NCBI GenBank assembly: GCA_008508345.1
Contig: QNGE01003311.1
Span: 16,335 to 80,334 of the forward strand
Source: Paragonimus westermani
Taxonomy: Eukaryota; Platyhelminthes; Trematoda; Plagiorchiida; Troglotrematidae
Reading direction: 5' to 3'
Length of the DNA stretch: 64,000 bases
The notes under the pieces are model-generated. The model saw only the letters and a program-made list of their open reading frames with translations. It made no database searches and was not told the DNA's origin. Positions 13,349 to 25,822 of the stretch are shown piece after piece (position 1 is the stretch's first letter; each line of letters begins with the position of its first letter). A program made the position numbers and the translations under genes.

Positions 13349-13873
13349 TTAACTTGACTGTGAATAAAACGTGACGCCGCAAGTGGCATTGGTTAAAACT
13401 TCCGAGATGGCGTCAGCAACATAACTCACCAACAGATAACTTTGGCCCCCTAGGTAATCCATATTGGTCTGACCATCGTAGTTCTGTTGTACAAATTCGT
13501 TGAAATTCAAAATCAATTCTCTGAACTGTTTTCGAATTAGTTGTTGTGCTATCGATGTCAGCTTTTGCTCAAGTGAGAACAGAGTATTCCTTTCCCCATT
13601 GTCAATTACACTATCTTGCGAATGTGGATGTGTAACCCCGAAATCAACTGTTTTCAATGTAGGAATAACGCTGATGAGGCCCGAAGCCCAAATGTGTTGC
13701 AAGGTTACAATAATGCACAAATGAGCTGTATTTGCACCGCAAAATTTGTACCGTCCTGGAGTAGTCAGACACTCAAGTACTTCATGAATAGTACGTTGCC
13801 TAATTGTGTGCGTTGAGATATACACTATAAGTCCGTGCAAACAAAATATAAAATCAGCGTTCGATTTCCACAA
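13349..13873 (-). CDS. Possible exon of an unidentified protein
   Basis: A 174-codon open stretch, long for this window. The best-looking part reads SLEQKLTSIAQQLIRKQF and then RELILNFNEFVQQNYDGQ: amphipathic, helix-like and of normal protein composition. A strong donor-like GTGAGT falls right after GGQSYLL (near 13430), and acceptor-like AAACAG lies before VDFGVTHPH. If real, the exon would therefore be about 13430-13660 rather than the full open frame. I do not recognise the family, and chance is possible. Confidence 0.3.
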   Translation of the reverse strand: MWKSNADFIFCLHGLIVYISTHTIRQRTIHEVLECLTTPGRYKFCGANTAHLCIIVTLQHIWASGLISVIPTLKTVDFGVTHPHSQDSVIDNGERNTLFSLEQKLTSIAQQLIRKQFRELILNFNEFVQQNYDGQTNMDYLGGQSYLLVSYVADAISEVLTNATCGVTFYSQSS

Positions 13874-15640
13874 GGACCGTTATGTCCACCATAAAGGTAT
13901 TCAACTTATTCCAAAGTCCTTTCACCCCGCGTTGCCCGGCCGACTTTGCACGACTGTCGGGCTGTTAGGTCGAACTATCAAAACTCTTATTGTTCAGTCA
14001 TTCTAACTACATAGAGCCACTTCGTGGTTTATTCTGGATCCCCTTCTCCCCATACATGACAAGCATTCATGGAATAGCCATTCCGCAGCGGTCGGATTTG
14101 ACCCAGATCACTTCGGCATGACCGTCGTAATATTCTTTCTCCATATTCAAAGATTGTGGTCAAAGCACATACGAACGTGGATTGGTGACGGCACTGTTTG
14201 TATAGTCCGACAGGCTGCTGACTCTAGAGCTGTTTATTGTGGTACATGAAATATTGTATATACGATAGGAAATGTTGTGCACTGTACATTGTACGATACA
14301 TTGTACATGGCAAACAATCCTGAACAAAAGCTCGTTGCATACACTAGTTGTCCCAGCTGATCAGCATTCCATTCGGTCGTTGTGCCAGTTCTGGACGTTC
14401 ATCCATTAATTTCTATACAAAGTGCGAGTGTAGATTTTATCGCCAACCCACCCAAGAACAGTCAGCTCGCTACCACCCGCCGATCTTAATAACGAACTGT
14501 CGCTGCCTACACAATGCGGCAGGAGTCCGCACACCAACCAAACCAACGTTACTAGTGACAGTCGATCATGTTTACCGGACGTATCGCTACTATTGTGTAA
14601 CCACAATGAAAATTTGTTTTACTTTTCTAAATCGATGGCTCAACAGGCTTGTTACTGTGCTTGTGTACTGAACAAAAGAGACAATAAACTCACAACACCT
14701 GAATGTGCCAACCCATAAACACCAGTATGTTGTAACATGTACACCTCCTGTTGACTTCAGATAGTCAAGTCAGTGAATATGCTGGAGCCTGCTTTAGTCC
14801 ATCAGCTTCAAAAAATGAGGCATAGGCCTTGGTTTAACTGAAGGAAAGATAGTCGCCTAATCATGAAAAGTGACTGTACCAATTTGTGTGAAGCATGCCA
14901 ATCACAATAAAATTGTATAGTACTTTCTCTCACGCTCTTTAATTCTTCTTAAGTGTTTGCCGGCGAAATTAAATCGACAAAATACCTACGAAAACACATC
15001 ATTCCCACTTTGGTTTGTCCCGCTAATGATTGATACGCACAAGTTCCACATGGGTTACAGAATTCGGTACGTAGTCTGAAGAAGTCGGATGGAACGTCCC
15101 TAGTACCATAACGGAAACCTACTCATTGAAAAACAAGTGATTTTCAGCATATATCATACAATTAAGAGTGAAGGAATGTTTATTTCGTACCAGAGACATA
15201 TCCAGTTTGGCCATGTTCATGATAATTACAACTGAAACGAGTGTGGTAAACTGGCCGTATCAACTTACTGGGTTAAGCTCAACATTCCTGATGTATTGCC
15301 AACTTGAATTTAACCAGGATCGCAGTCGTAGTTTTAACTGAGAGAATTTCAAAAACAAAATTAAGTTTGTGAAGCTAATCACGGCCAAGTATTTGTATGT
15401 GAGCGGTTATAGATGAGATTGAAGTGGCTCACAGATGAGTTTCAAGAGACTTCTATGTATGAGCCCAGGATCTAAAAACAGTAGCTCAGACTGATAACTT
15501 TTTTGTGGTAACAAACGTGACTTTGAAAAAGCTAAGTATTTCACAAACATGTAAACCGTAATCAAGTAGATCTATTCATCATCAACGTGAAAACAGTATA
15601 GGAAAAATGACTGTTTCATTTTGTCAGTCTGGTACTACAT
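13874..15640. other. No gene recognised
   Basis: A small run of repeated TGTACATTGTAC-like words occurs at about 14280-14310. Otherwise there is nothing I can support. Confidence 0.5.
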
Positions 15641-15790
15641 ATGTGGCAAGGATATGCACTACTGATGAGCTCTAATGAGAGCGAAACTCGAGTCTAGTGC
15701 TTCTTTGCGAAAACAGGCTGGCTGGAAAGTCTATGTGAATGCGAACGCTGCGATCAAATGTGAGTGATGATCAACTTGAAAAAATACTAC
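15641..15790 (+). repeat. HHR-bearing SINE-like element, 5'-truncated copy
   Basis: Contains the intact HHR and then the same tail as in 541-620: GGCTGGCTG, AAAGTCTA, GAATGCGAACGCTGCGAT, a GAGTGATG word and CTTGAAAA. It ends in a short A run. The tRNA-like head seen in other copies is absent, so this is probably the 3' half of the element. Confidence 0.7.
15656..15700 (+). ncRNA. Hammerhead ribozyme, well preserved (type I)
   Basis: Complete consensus core. Stem I GCACTA (15656-15661) pairs perfectly with TAGTGC (15695-15700). CTGATGA is at 15662-15668. Stem II is a perfect 5-bp GCTCT/AGAGC with an AATG loop (15669-15682), followed by GAAA at 15683-15686. Stem III is minimal: A-U and C-G pairs round TCGA, within the palindrome ACTCGAGT, and C15694 is at the cleavage site. 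Just outside stem I, GGCAAG (15645-15650) can pair with CTTTGC (15702-15707) across an internal loop, as in natural HHRs with peripheral contacts. A very short palindromic stem III is known from retroelement HHRs that act as dimers. Folding was by eye. Confidence 0.82.
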
Positions 15791-18700
15791 ATATGTGTTA
15801 CCAGTTTTCATTTTACATTGCTCTGTTTCTAGCTTGAGAATCGACCGTACTAGTTAAATTCCCGCCATTCGAAAATGCAATATGCATACATAAATTCATG
15901 AAAACAGTCAACAAGTTGGGAATGAAATGAACAAAAGAGCAAATATCTCATGTCAGAAATTCGGAATGAACAAAAATGTTCAAGCAATGGTTTTTGGCAT
16001 ATTAAGAATGTTCGGTGGAGAAAACGCTGTCAAAAAAATGTTATACCTGTCTGAAATTAACAAAATATTGAGTGTAGAAAAGTTGCCATTCTCGTAAAGA
16101 AAGAAAGATTATAAAAATGTCGTGCATAAATCTGCCCAAGGAGCCAACATTTTGTTGCGCGTGATATTTGGCTAATCACTTGTGCCATTTTCATTTTGGT
16201 CCACTCTTCGTCTTTAATGAAAAATTATTAGAACCAAGCAACTTGGCAAGCCGTTGCACGGCATGAAACGAATTGTATAATCAACACTCCACAGTGAGAA
16301 ATTATTGTATACAACGGAAGACAAAGATAAGGAGCTTGTTCGCCAAAAGCCAAGTTTTTAAGTAAGCGATAAGCTCACGTGATGCAGTACTGTCTTCCAA
16401 AAGTTGAGCTCAGACGCCAAGCAATGAGAGCCATGAAAGGTCGAAGGAAACCAGTATGCGTTCAACGGATTGTTACAGCGGGTAGTTGTATCGGAGTAAG
16501 TAGGCGTTGTGAAAACCAGTAATCAATTTTAGTTCGGTGCAAACTAAAACAACATAGAAAAAAGATGCAAACGAAATAAAAGGCTAAGGAGGAAAAGGTT
16601 GGAACTCGACGTCCGTTGAGTGTGATCGAACCACTCACCACCTTTATCACTCATCTTCTAAAGTAACTCTGCAATCCCACCCAAAGGGGATGACGCAGCC
16701 ATTGCACTCAAGTTTCCAGTGTGTGCTCCATCAATTTCTGCATGATTAACTACAAAATATTCAGCTGTTCACCTCACAGAAAGCTGTGCACAACACAGCC
16801 AGACTTATCTGAGAGCAGATTAGTATTAGAATCTTAGTAAACTGGTTGATACGATGCCAGATAGTCCAAACTATTAGACCTTTAGGTTTGTCCCAGTGAA
16901 AGTGACAGAACTCGCACAATAAGTAAACATTTCGGACGGGATTATGCTAAACCGTGCAAAAATTAAACGAAAAGTAGATGCCACCAGTAAGCTCACTTGT
17001 GTCATACGATAGACCTGAAAAATGTAACACTGCTATTACAGAAAGTTCAACTTGGAGTATCCCCTAGTGAAAAAGATTCTCAAACATCTACGTAAGTATA
17101 TCAGGTATGGTAGTTGCTCACTCTTATGAATTCCGGAGATTTCCTCTACCGGGCACGAAACACTTAAGAAACAAGGCAATGCACGAGGTATGGGAGCTGT
17201 TTGTTGAAAACAACTTCACTTCTTGTGGCTGTTCGTTCGTGAATGTCTTCTGGCTACAAAGTGTCGTCACCTTAATTTTAACCGTTGGGATGTAGAGTCA
17301 AGTTGGTCTTACGCAACAACCTTTGATCCCAGAACCTTACGTGTATTACTAAAAGGAGTTCATTTTCATTTTGATACATCAGTTATGACCTAAGTGCGTA
17401 GAGGTGTGCAGAAACAAATGACATGAACGCGTCACATGATTATTAGATTATACCCGTAACGACGCTGATGGCGATGATTACAAACATACTGATGGTATGA
17501 AGGAGGAAATTGATCATCAGGCTGCTAATAATAATAAAAACAATAATGTTTGAGTATACTTTGCATCGGTTGAATGCACATCGTCATATCCGACTAGAAT
17601 TTGAAGTTGTGAAGATGTTTAGTCGTCAGATATGCACTGATCAGGAACAAATGAGAAACAACCAATGATATCCGGGAAACAACGTTTTCAAAGTTCACAG
17701 ATATTTGTGCGAAATTTTTGCTGTTGTTCGCCTTTCTTGTTATTAAGGTTTTTGATGTTGCGAAATATTCTATTACAGTAATTTTTAATAATCGTTGGAC
17801 CTTCTTTCCCGATCATTTGAAGTCGATCGGTCGTTTTGGTAAGTTAACAAGAAATCCCATACCGTCTTAGAATAGACCAATAGAGATTATACAAGCAACC
17901 GGATGAATGAATTAATGGACTGGTGCTATTAAGCCCAACCCGTACATCCTGAGTACGTTGATACACTACTTGATGCTTCTGTGATGCAGTGGAGTTGAAA
18001 CAGCTGTCCGTCATCTCACTAGTGAACCCCGGAACCAAATGATCTTATTTTATACTCCGAACCTGAAAAGCATGTGTAGACAAACTCAAATCAGGAAACG
18101 CCACATGGCTGAGTGCACGAAATAAAGCTCAGCTAACAACTCAAAGGCTTCCTAAGGAAGCTCTACTTCTTGAATGAAAGGAGGTGCACTTGTGAAATTG
18201 CAGTAATATTACAAACAGGAGGTCGACAATTTCATTAGTCGTCATGAAGTAAAGCGTGGGAGCATAGAAAAGCCCCAACATTTGTCCACTAGCAAAGGCG
18301 AAGTGTGAAATTCATCATAATTTTTCTCGTGGCAAAATCCAGAATATAAAATGAACTTTCAATCCATAACAAAATTCGGCAATAGTATGTTTCATTCACT
18401 CTAAACAGTCCGGATTCGTACGCTAACCCACTTCCGTGTTTATCGTTTCGTTCTGCCGCCATCCAAATCTGCACGCTTCAGCTGCTTCCCCGTTCCATTA
18501 TATGCGTACTCAAAACAATCGAATCTCTCACCCACGCGTTCTCGTTCTACATATAGCACAAATTTTGCTTCTGGGTTCGTTAGGTACAACACGGTTAAGA
18601 AGTGAAGCGTGGAGTGTGGTGCTTTTGTATCAAACAGCCCACCTCAGTTTTGTTCACAAATCGCTGGTCAGTTCAGAATGTAACTTAATCAAATGCAGAG

Positions 18701-20515
18701 CAATGGTATATGAATATATATATATATTGCGTAAATTTTTTTCAAATCGAACGTTCTGCCGTCGTTTCCGGTACAGTACCCTCCTAAGGAAGAAACAACT
18801 TTGTAACACTTTTAATAGATGCATGGTTTTGCCAAAAACTAAGCAGATGATTTCCAGAGGAAAATAACACCATATGCCGATCAATCTACACTGGTTTTGT
18901 TCAGATGTTGTTTACCGGATGAACTGTTCGACTGTTCTAAATAACTTGTGAACTCAGCAGAACCTCGATAACCTTTTGTGTATCGATAATTAACGTTATG
19001 ATAAAAGATAGTATGGTGATAAAGACAATTCGAACCTTTGGAACTCTCTCATCCGATTGGGTAGAACAGTCGGAAGGCACAGGTTACTGTATGCGTTCTT
19101 TTCGCACAACCTCAGCACTCTTGTACATGTGACTAGCTAGAAATCAAACAGTGCAGATCACAAAGTAAATACCTGAAATTGTGTGTCCGCCCGGATTGGT
19201 AGTTAACCCAGTGTCAACAAGGCCACTTGGTTTTTCAGTACACACGGTGGATTAAGAACAATTATCGGCACTGCAGACAATGATCTGACACTGGCCTTGT
19301 AATGGGTAACCGATAAACGAAGTCGAACGACATTCTTGTTCAGTATCACTCTGTAAGCAACGATCAGTGTAGCACGCCTGCTGGCATTGATTTCAAGCGA
19401 TGTTTCTGTCCTGCAGCTGTAAACTTTCCCGTTACTGAGGGGAAACTGATAGACGTAATGACGTTTGGAAAAATTCAGAATACATATTCTTACCAGGCAC
19501 AACGGGTGCCGAAAATAACATTGGATTTTTCCGTATTGCACACTACTCTGTATGTGAAAGTCAACAAGCACCATGCAAAATGAGTTCTTCAACACCTAGT
19601 CTCTCAAGGGAATTTTATACACGAATATATACAGGGCTTTTTTAATGAGTGCAAAAACTAGCGTCTCACATTAGTATATCGGCGTATTTTCTGATACGAT
19701 AGATATTAAACTGTGCAAACTGCACCTTACATCCCCTCTCTACAGAGCTGCCTCAAAGTAGGAGCGTTCGAAGTGCAACCTAGATGTTGAACTGCAAAGT
19801 ATCAGATATTTTTTAATATAAAATATGAGTTCCATCGTTTGCTATATGAAAGTGAAGTTTGATTGATGAATGTTTGCACAGGCTATCCACCAACGGTACA
19901 TTCTTCTATCTACAAGGTCCTCTTAGCCTAAGTGGTGTGCTCAGAATTATCTCTTTATTTTAGTCCACACAGCAACTCTCGTGAAAATCTATCGGCAGAA
20001 GAATGCTGAAGGAACTGCTCTCCTTGTTGTGCGGCAACTAAACGTTTATATCGCTGTATTTCATTTCGCACTTCTAGATCCACAGAACTAGCCACACCAA
20101 GAAGGCAACCAGTCAGTTATATAGCCACTTTACGTGGGCAAGTGTATCGCCGTCGTTTTCATGATTTCTTGTGGTATTGTTGTGTTGTTTCATCTGAATA
20201 ACGGTTAGTTCCGCAAAGTGCTCATCTTCTTCAAGGATCTCAGCGAAAACTAGAACGCTACACTATACAGACACTGGTATGGTTACAGAAAGTTCCAAGG
20301 AATCCATTAGCACCCGTGTTCAGTAACACACGTCGAAGATACTTATTCTGGTAGTCAGGAATTTCGCTGATGTACTCATTCGAGAATGTCAAAACACTGA
20401 GTTCCCTCGATTTAGCACACCAGCGGCGATGAAAAACACCCGCGAATTGAACATTTCGCATAATATTTCCAAGGAACGAAGCGAAAAAATCAAAACATAT
20501 AAGATTTCGGGATGG
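15791..20515. other. No gene recognised
   Basis: Includes a TA run at 18715-18728 and an AAT-rich stretch at 17525-17548. Open frames at 18436-18867 (+) and 19203-19595 (-) have no motif I know and no supporting splice signals. Confidence 0.5.
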
Positions 20516-21292
20516 CAACAACAATAGAAATCGTCAACGATTGGGTTCACATGAAACGAAAACTGTTATCAGTTCTAGGGCAGACAAACTGCACGAGTCA
20601 ACAGTTTATGCACACATAAGGCAGGACGGCGGACACTGATTAACATAGTCCCGGAGAATGCAAACAATTTGGTGTTCCGATTACACAGTAACACCTGAAA
20701 CGAGTTGGCGGGATCAACAATGTGACCGGTTCCCGTGATGGGCTTGGCAATGGATGAAGTCGGTTTCGGTTCAATCGCTCTGTTGCCATCGCCTGTTGCG
20801 TCGTCGCGTGCACCAACCATTCAGACATATGTTCGGCCATACATTGTCGTACGTACCGATTCGTTCTGCCGATGTAGACATCACCGCAACTGCAAGTGAA
20901 CTGATGGATTACATGTGAGACGGAACATCTCGATAGGTCACGATTATGAACAAGCTGAGCGACACTCCCCGTTGTGAGCAGCAACCGCAATTCAGCCGCA
21001 GGGTGTATACGAGTTAGAGCAGGTTGTAATTTTCGATTTAAGTCAATTGTGATATGGTCCCCTTTGAAAGATAGGTTCGGAAAACTTGCCTCTTGATAAC
21101 CGTACTCACGGCAGTTTTTTTATCCGCGTATCCGCTATGTATTCCAATGTTTTGTGTTCGTGACTGAAGAGGATATACGGAGTGTTAACCTTTTGTGATT
21201 TATGTCTTCTACTGCTATTGATGAACTGGATCAAGGGAACTCAGTGGTTTGAATTTTTCAAGCGAATTCTCCTTGCACATTCAACGCTAGCG
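20516..21292 (-). pseudogene. PLE 3' half with GIY-YIG endonuclease, left arm of inverted repeat
   Basis: Reverse complement of 27245-28020, with only about two clear differences in the body (near 21212 and 21230) and a few more at the inner edge. It encodes LSFKGDHITIDL, the PLE block just before the endonuclease, then SVSHVIHQFTCSCG and DVYIGRTNRYVRQCMAEH (GIY-YIG nuclease core). A frameshift near the end of that motif moves the C-terminal part (GHIVDPANSF, PALCVHKL) to another frame. The same shift is in the other arm. The reverse transcriptase is absent: the copy is 5'-truncated. Confidence 0.85.
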
Positions 21293-21689
21293 TTGGACAA
21301 CTTGTTGATTTGACAGTGTAAGACGCCGAAAGAACGCTCAACAATTGGGCATTATTGGGAGTGCATAAGATCAATCTCTTTTCCATCGCTATTTAATCAC
21401 TCACTGTTGAGGGGGAAGTTGATCAGAAACAGTAGCAACCCTGTCAGTCCAGCAAGTTTTCATACCGGAGCTTCACAAGAACGATTGAACAAATATTCAG
21501 AGAAGCAGCGACGTTTTACATTCACGCTTAACATTCTATCGCTGATGAGACAAAGTTTGAAAAATATTTACAGCCGTACTAAAAACTACTAGAACAAAAC
21601 GTTTACACAGTCTCGCTGCGTTCGAATGAACAGTCCTTACTCCCTGTAGATGGTTTGAAACGCGCACAAAACTTATCTTCAACTCAGCT

Positions 21690-22590
21690 TACGTGAGAAC
21701 ATTTGAAAGCTTTATCCCTGGGGTTGAAATTCAAAATTCCTTCAAAGGGAGCCAACCGTTTTGCAAACACAGATGCAATTTTAGGACCTGTATGATCAAA
21801 TAAAGAACTTCTCCTCAACGTTGTCTGACAAGGAAAGCTCGTCCTTCTCGAGGCTGGTCGATGTTTCACACCATATCCTGACTTCACCTGTTAATCACTA
21901 GTGCAGTTTGACATCTGAACATTATAAAGTTTCAAAACGACTGATAGAAATTGAAGACGTGGTTTTCCCTCAGTCAGACAAAGTTTCTGGTACAGTTATT
22001 GTAAATACAGATGATTATGGGTGTAAGATATGAAAGGTATCCTTGTGGACAGCAGGAGTGACAACAATATCACGATAGAGAAACAAACCGCAAGAAAGCT
22101 GTCACTAACAGATTGGTATATCTAGGAACTTCAAACAGACCAATGAGGCCAACCTAAACCTGCACACCACAAGTTGAGAAGTGTTGCAAAACTATAGGGC
22201 CAGTCTTATACATGGACAACTCAGCGTACCATAAGCTTGTCAGATGCTTACTCTCTATTGTGTAGAAGATTCTTTCTAACTGACGCCAACTTTAGGCAAC
22301 ATATCGGTGATTTCTCATAGGATGTACTCTATCGCTGTTGACTATCTTTACGAATGTTCCCCTTTGAGAAACAGCTGATTTCTCGTGCGATTTTTTCCCT
22401 TTGAAACTGACCTCCCTAATCCCAATTGATTACCATGAAGATCCCATACTTTTATGCAAAAGGAATATTCGATTTGATTTTGGAGCATCACCTCATAAAA
22501 CAACTGACGGTGTACCAATGAGTAGCTAACTGTGCGCATTACTGGCGTATTTAATATAAGAAGTGACTGAACTACCACTGTCTGATGGTA
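21690..22590 (+). pseudogene. PLE N-terminal and RT finger fragment, cut by the Gypsy element
   Basis: Read through several frames on the plus strand, this gives the PLE blocks in order: LKALSLGLKFKIPSKGANRF, SDKVSGTVIVNTDDYG, GPVLYMDNSAYHKLVRCLL, FTNVPL, and TTDGVPM near 22515, which is the conserved TDGVPMGSPLG site. Stops and shifts are many. The fragment stops at 22590, exactly where the Gypsy LTR starts; the palm with YxDD would have come next and is not found on the other side. Confidence 0.75.
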
Positions 22591-22884
22591 TGTTATGTCT
22601 ACACCACGGATTGAAGTGAGAACTGAAGTGATGCAGGAAGATCCTAGTGTATCCTGGCTGAGCCAGCGTGAAAAGTGCATTACATCAAACAATGAACAGA
22701 GTTTACAGCGGGCGGATCGAGGAACCAATAACAAGCCCATGGAAGAAGACAAATCATGTCTGGGCAGGCTAACCAGAGTGCGCATGTGAACTTTGCAACC
22801 GACAGCAGTGTGACGGGAAGGTTCACGTGAGTGAGCGATTGTCTGTGTTTGCACGCGTGTGCATGCACGTGCAGGAACGTAACA
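22591..22884 (-). repeat. Gypsy 3' LTR
   Basis: 294 bp, bounded by TGTTA and TAACA. It aligns without gaps to 26927-27220 with 23 mismatches counted by eye (about 8%). Similarity continues for a few bases outward (to about 22899), so the true border may be slightly further. Confidence 0.85.
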
Positions 22885-23110
22885 TAGATGGGCCGTACAC
22901 ATCTCTGTTAAAAAAAGTAAAGTACACATGTACGATTGCCTACAGGGATTTATCTGACGTCTCTGGATTTGGGGGCGTGTGCGTCTTAAATATCTTCCTT
23001 TAGGACTGCCCTCCAGCGGTGGTGCATTAAGTGGTTCAGGTTCGGGAGTTTTTACTTTTGCTATAGAAAATGTATCAAATAGTGTCTAGACGCATTCGAG
23101 TTATCATCCA

Positions 23111-24030
23111 TTACGCATCTGCGTTTGGTATGATTGACGTCTTCTGGTTATGTCTGCGTGGCTGTTCACTGCGTACAGTAGGTGACCGGTTCTCGTTCTC
23201 ACGGATCCAAGGATTAGCTTGCTGCCCGTAGTCACAAATATACACCAAATCACCAGGGAGAAATACGCGCATACGAGTCACGTGGTGCCGATCAAACTGA
23301 TTTTCCATTCTGTGGTTAGATTACTTCGAAACGATGGACGGGAGCATGGCATCCAAAGCAGTCCGTCTTATCCGCCCCAAGAACGCTTCTGCTGGTGATC
23401 CATTGTTAAGCAATGCTTGATTTGGCGATGATCGATATGCTCGCAGAAATGTGTCTAAGATTTCTGATATACACTCTTCTCCTTCCAGTTTTATCAAACT
23501 CCTTTTACACGTTTCAATAAACCGTTCACCTTGTCCGTTCGATTGAGGGTGATAAACGAGCCTTCGCATGTGTTGCACCCCCAATGAATGGAAAAAAAAC
23601 AGAATTCACCTAACGCAAAATGAGGCCTGTTATTGCCGACAATCGTCTCAGCAACCCCAAACTTTGAGAAATAATGGTTGAGACACTTTATTGTGGTAGC
23701 TGTCGTTTGATTCTTTAACAAAAAATCTCTAGCCATTTGGAGAACGAACCAACAATCATAAGATAATACTGATTATCAGTTGGCCGTGCGCAATCAACAT
23801 GTATACGTGCGTCAAGAGAGCGAGAGATCTGCCTTGAATGGTGGTCGACTTTGACAGCAGCTTTGGCATCCTTGACACGGTTATCACATCGACGTACTAA
23901 AGGTTCAATATCTTGATCTATATTAGGTCAATAAGCTTAACAATGTGTGACTGACTTCATTCACACGATTCCAGGGTGGCCTTGGTGGAGCTGATTTAGG
24001 ATTATGTTATGAGACTTGCGTGGTATCACT
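23111..24030 (-). pseudogene. Gypsy integrase
   Basis: Zinc-binding start QLHQGHPG near 23985, PNIDQDIEPLVRRC near 23910, and the catalytic core HVDCARPTDNQYYLMIVGSF near 23780 with the first Asp. The second Asp site reads ETIVGNNRPHF near 23640, where relatives have SDNG, so the catalytic Asp is Asn. The third acid is kept in HPQSNGQGERFIE near 23540. A C-terminal basic tail lies at 23111-23308. Stops and shifts are present as well. Confidence 0.8.
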
Positions 24031-24149
24031 ATTCTGTCTCCAAACAGTAAGCAGCCATCGGCTTGCGTTAAGACATCCCTCCGGAGACAAAATGGTTTAT
24101 AGCCTGAACCTGTAATGACCTGTGGCTAAAACTTTTGCCGGAAAAATAA

Positions 24150-24623
24150 AATGCGTCGAGGACAAGGGTTTGTGAGGGTATGTTTTTGTATCTCACGGAA
24201 GGTGACGGGTAAGTAACGAACGGAATCCGTGAACTTTTGCATCGACCTCCAGGGAGGAAATAACGGTATATTCAGACGTCAGAGCATGATATATCCCAAT
24301 GATTTCTAGATAACGCATTCGCATGTTTAAAACCGGTTTTTCTTACTTACTGAATCGTAAAATCATACCTGGTCAAAATTGTTGTCCACCGTTGCAAACA
24401 ACTTGCTGTGTGTACTAGAATGCTCTTCTTAGTGCCAAAAATAGAGAGCAGTGGTTTGTGATCGGTGCATATTTTGAAACTTTTTAACCGCGAAAATAAT
24501 AGCTAATCCTTCTTTTTCAATCTGACTGTAGTTTCTTTCCGCTGGAGTCAACGTGCGTGGAACGTGAATGACTGCCTTTTGAACAGCAGAGGGTAAAGGA
24601 TGCAACAAATCTGTTCCGATTCC
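24150..24623 (-). pseudogene. Gypsy RNase H, C-terminal part
   Basis: Read through frame changes: LTPAERNYSQIEKEGLAI, then FKICTDHKPLLSIFG, then RKTGFKHANALSR. These are the standard RNase H end blocks of Gypsy pol. Not intact. Confidence 0.7.
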
Positions 24624-25500
24624 TTAGTCAGAGGCACCAACGGCTACAACAATTGGTAACCTAAGGTCATAGTGTGTTAACGTAAGGTCCGACAACAACA
24701 CACACTTGATTTGCTCGAAAGCTGATTGGCAAGTCTCAGACCATACGCACTTAGCATTGTTTTCCAAAATTCCATTTAAGGGTGCTCGTAAAAATATGCA
24801 TGTTTGGTGCACACTTATTGTAGTAGTTGGCAAGACCTAGAAATGACTGTAATGCGATTATGTTTGTTGGGGCCAGTAAGCGTTCAATAGCCTTCATTGT
24901 CGATGGATTCGGGCGACGACCGTTTCCGTCAACGACTGATCCAAGATAGACAATACGATGCATGAAAAATGAGCATTTTTTGATGCGAAAACTAAAACCG
25001 TATGTTCCGATTCGACTGAAAGCTTCGCATAAATGTACCTAATAAACAACTGTAGATGGGCTTAGGATGATGATGTCATCCATGTAGGCCGAAGCGCACG
25101 CCAGCCCATTCAATATGATATCCATAATCTGTTAAAAATAGCTGGAGTATTTTTCACGTCAAATAGCAACCTGTAAAATTGATATAGCGCTGGATGTGTG
25201 CTGATAGTGACATACTTGAGTTGTTAACTTCGATCTGAAGATAAGCGTCAGAAAAGTCAATTTTGGAAAACACTTTGCAGTCATTTAGTTATGTGAACAA
25301 ATCTTCAGGTGTGGGTAACGGGTACTGATGTGTTTGTAACACATCATTCAAGACCGTAGAAAAATCTCCGCAAATGGGAACTGTGCCATTCACCATTTTG
25401 ACAACAACCATTGGGGTTGCCCACGGTGAGTAGTCGATTTTTGTTAAAACACCCAACTGCTCTAATCTGTCTACTTCTGAGTCAATTTGAGTGATCGCAG
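24624..25500 (-). pseudogene. Gypsy reverse transcriptase and start of RNase H
   Basis: In order on the minus strand: YSPWATPMVVVKMVNGTV, FSKIDFSDAYLQIEV (motif A, with Asp), SAYMDDIIIL with the YMDD at 25075-25086, then YLGSVVDGNGRRPNP and LQSFLGLANYY, and the RNase H lead-in WSETCQSAFEQIK and LPIVVAVGASD. The catalytic Asp residues are kept, but stops and shifts separate the blocks. Confidence 0.85.
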
Positions 25501-25822
25501 CTTATGGTACTGGTCTTTTGGCCGAAAAATTGGTTTGCAATCCGGAGTAACAAACGAAGTTGCTTTCGCCACAGTGTTGAGAATTTGTGCACGTTCAGTC
25601 TATAATTCTGTTAGGAATTTATTGCACACCCCAGCACCTTCTGATGAACCGGGTAATGGAGACAACTGTGCGGATGGCATGTCACAAGAAGAGCTACTGG
25701 GAACGTCCCACAAGTGTAATTGTTTTATCCAACCAATTCTTAATAGACTCAAATCATTTGAGTCTGCCATATAACACGTACCGGTGCAATTGGGTGGCCA
25801 GATGCATTGCGTGCGATACGTC

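Noticed and set aside
13670..13705. Hammerhead (CTGATGAGGCCCGAAGCCCAAA)
   Set aside because: Stem II GGC/GCC is possible, but GAAA is CAAA and stems I and III fail.
18436..18867. 143-codon plus-strand gene
   Set aside because: No recognisable domain, low-complexity TA run inside, no splice signals; most likely a chance open frame.
21537..21575. Hammerhead (CTGATGAGACAAAGTTTGAAA)
   Set aside because: Core words are spaced by chance; no stem II.
22348..22929. 193-codon protein on the minus strand
   Set aside because: It runs across the Gypsy LTR; the matching frame in the other LTR shows it is an LTR shadow.
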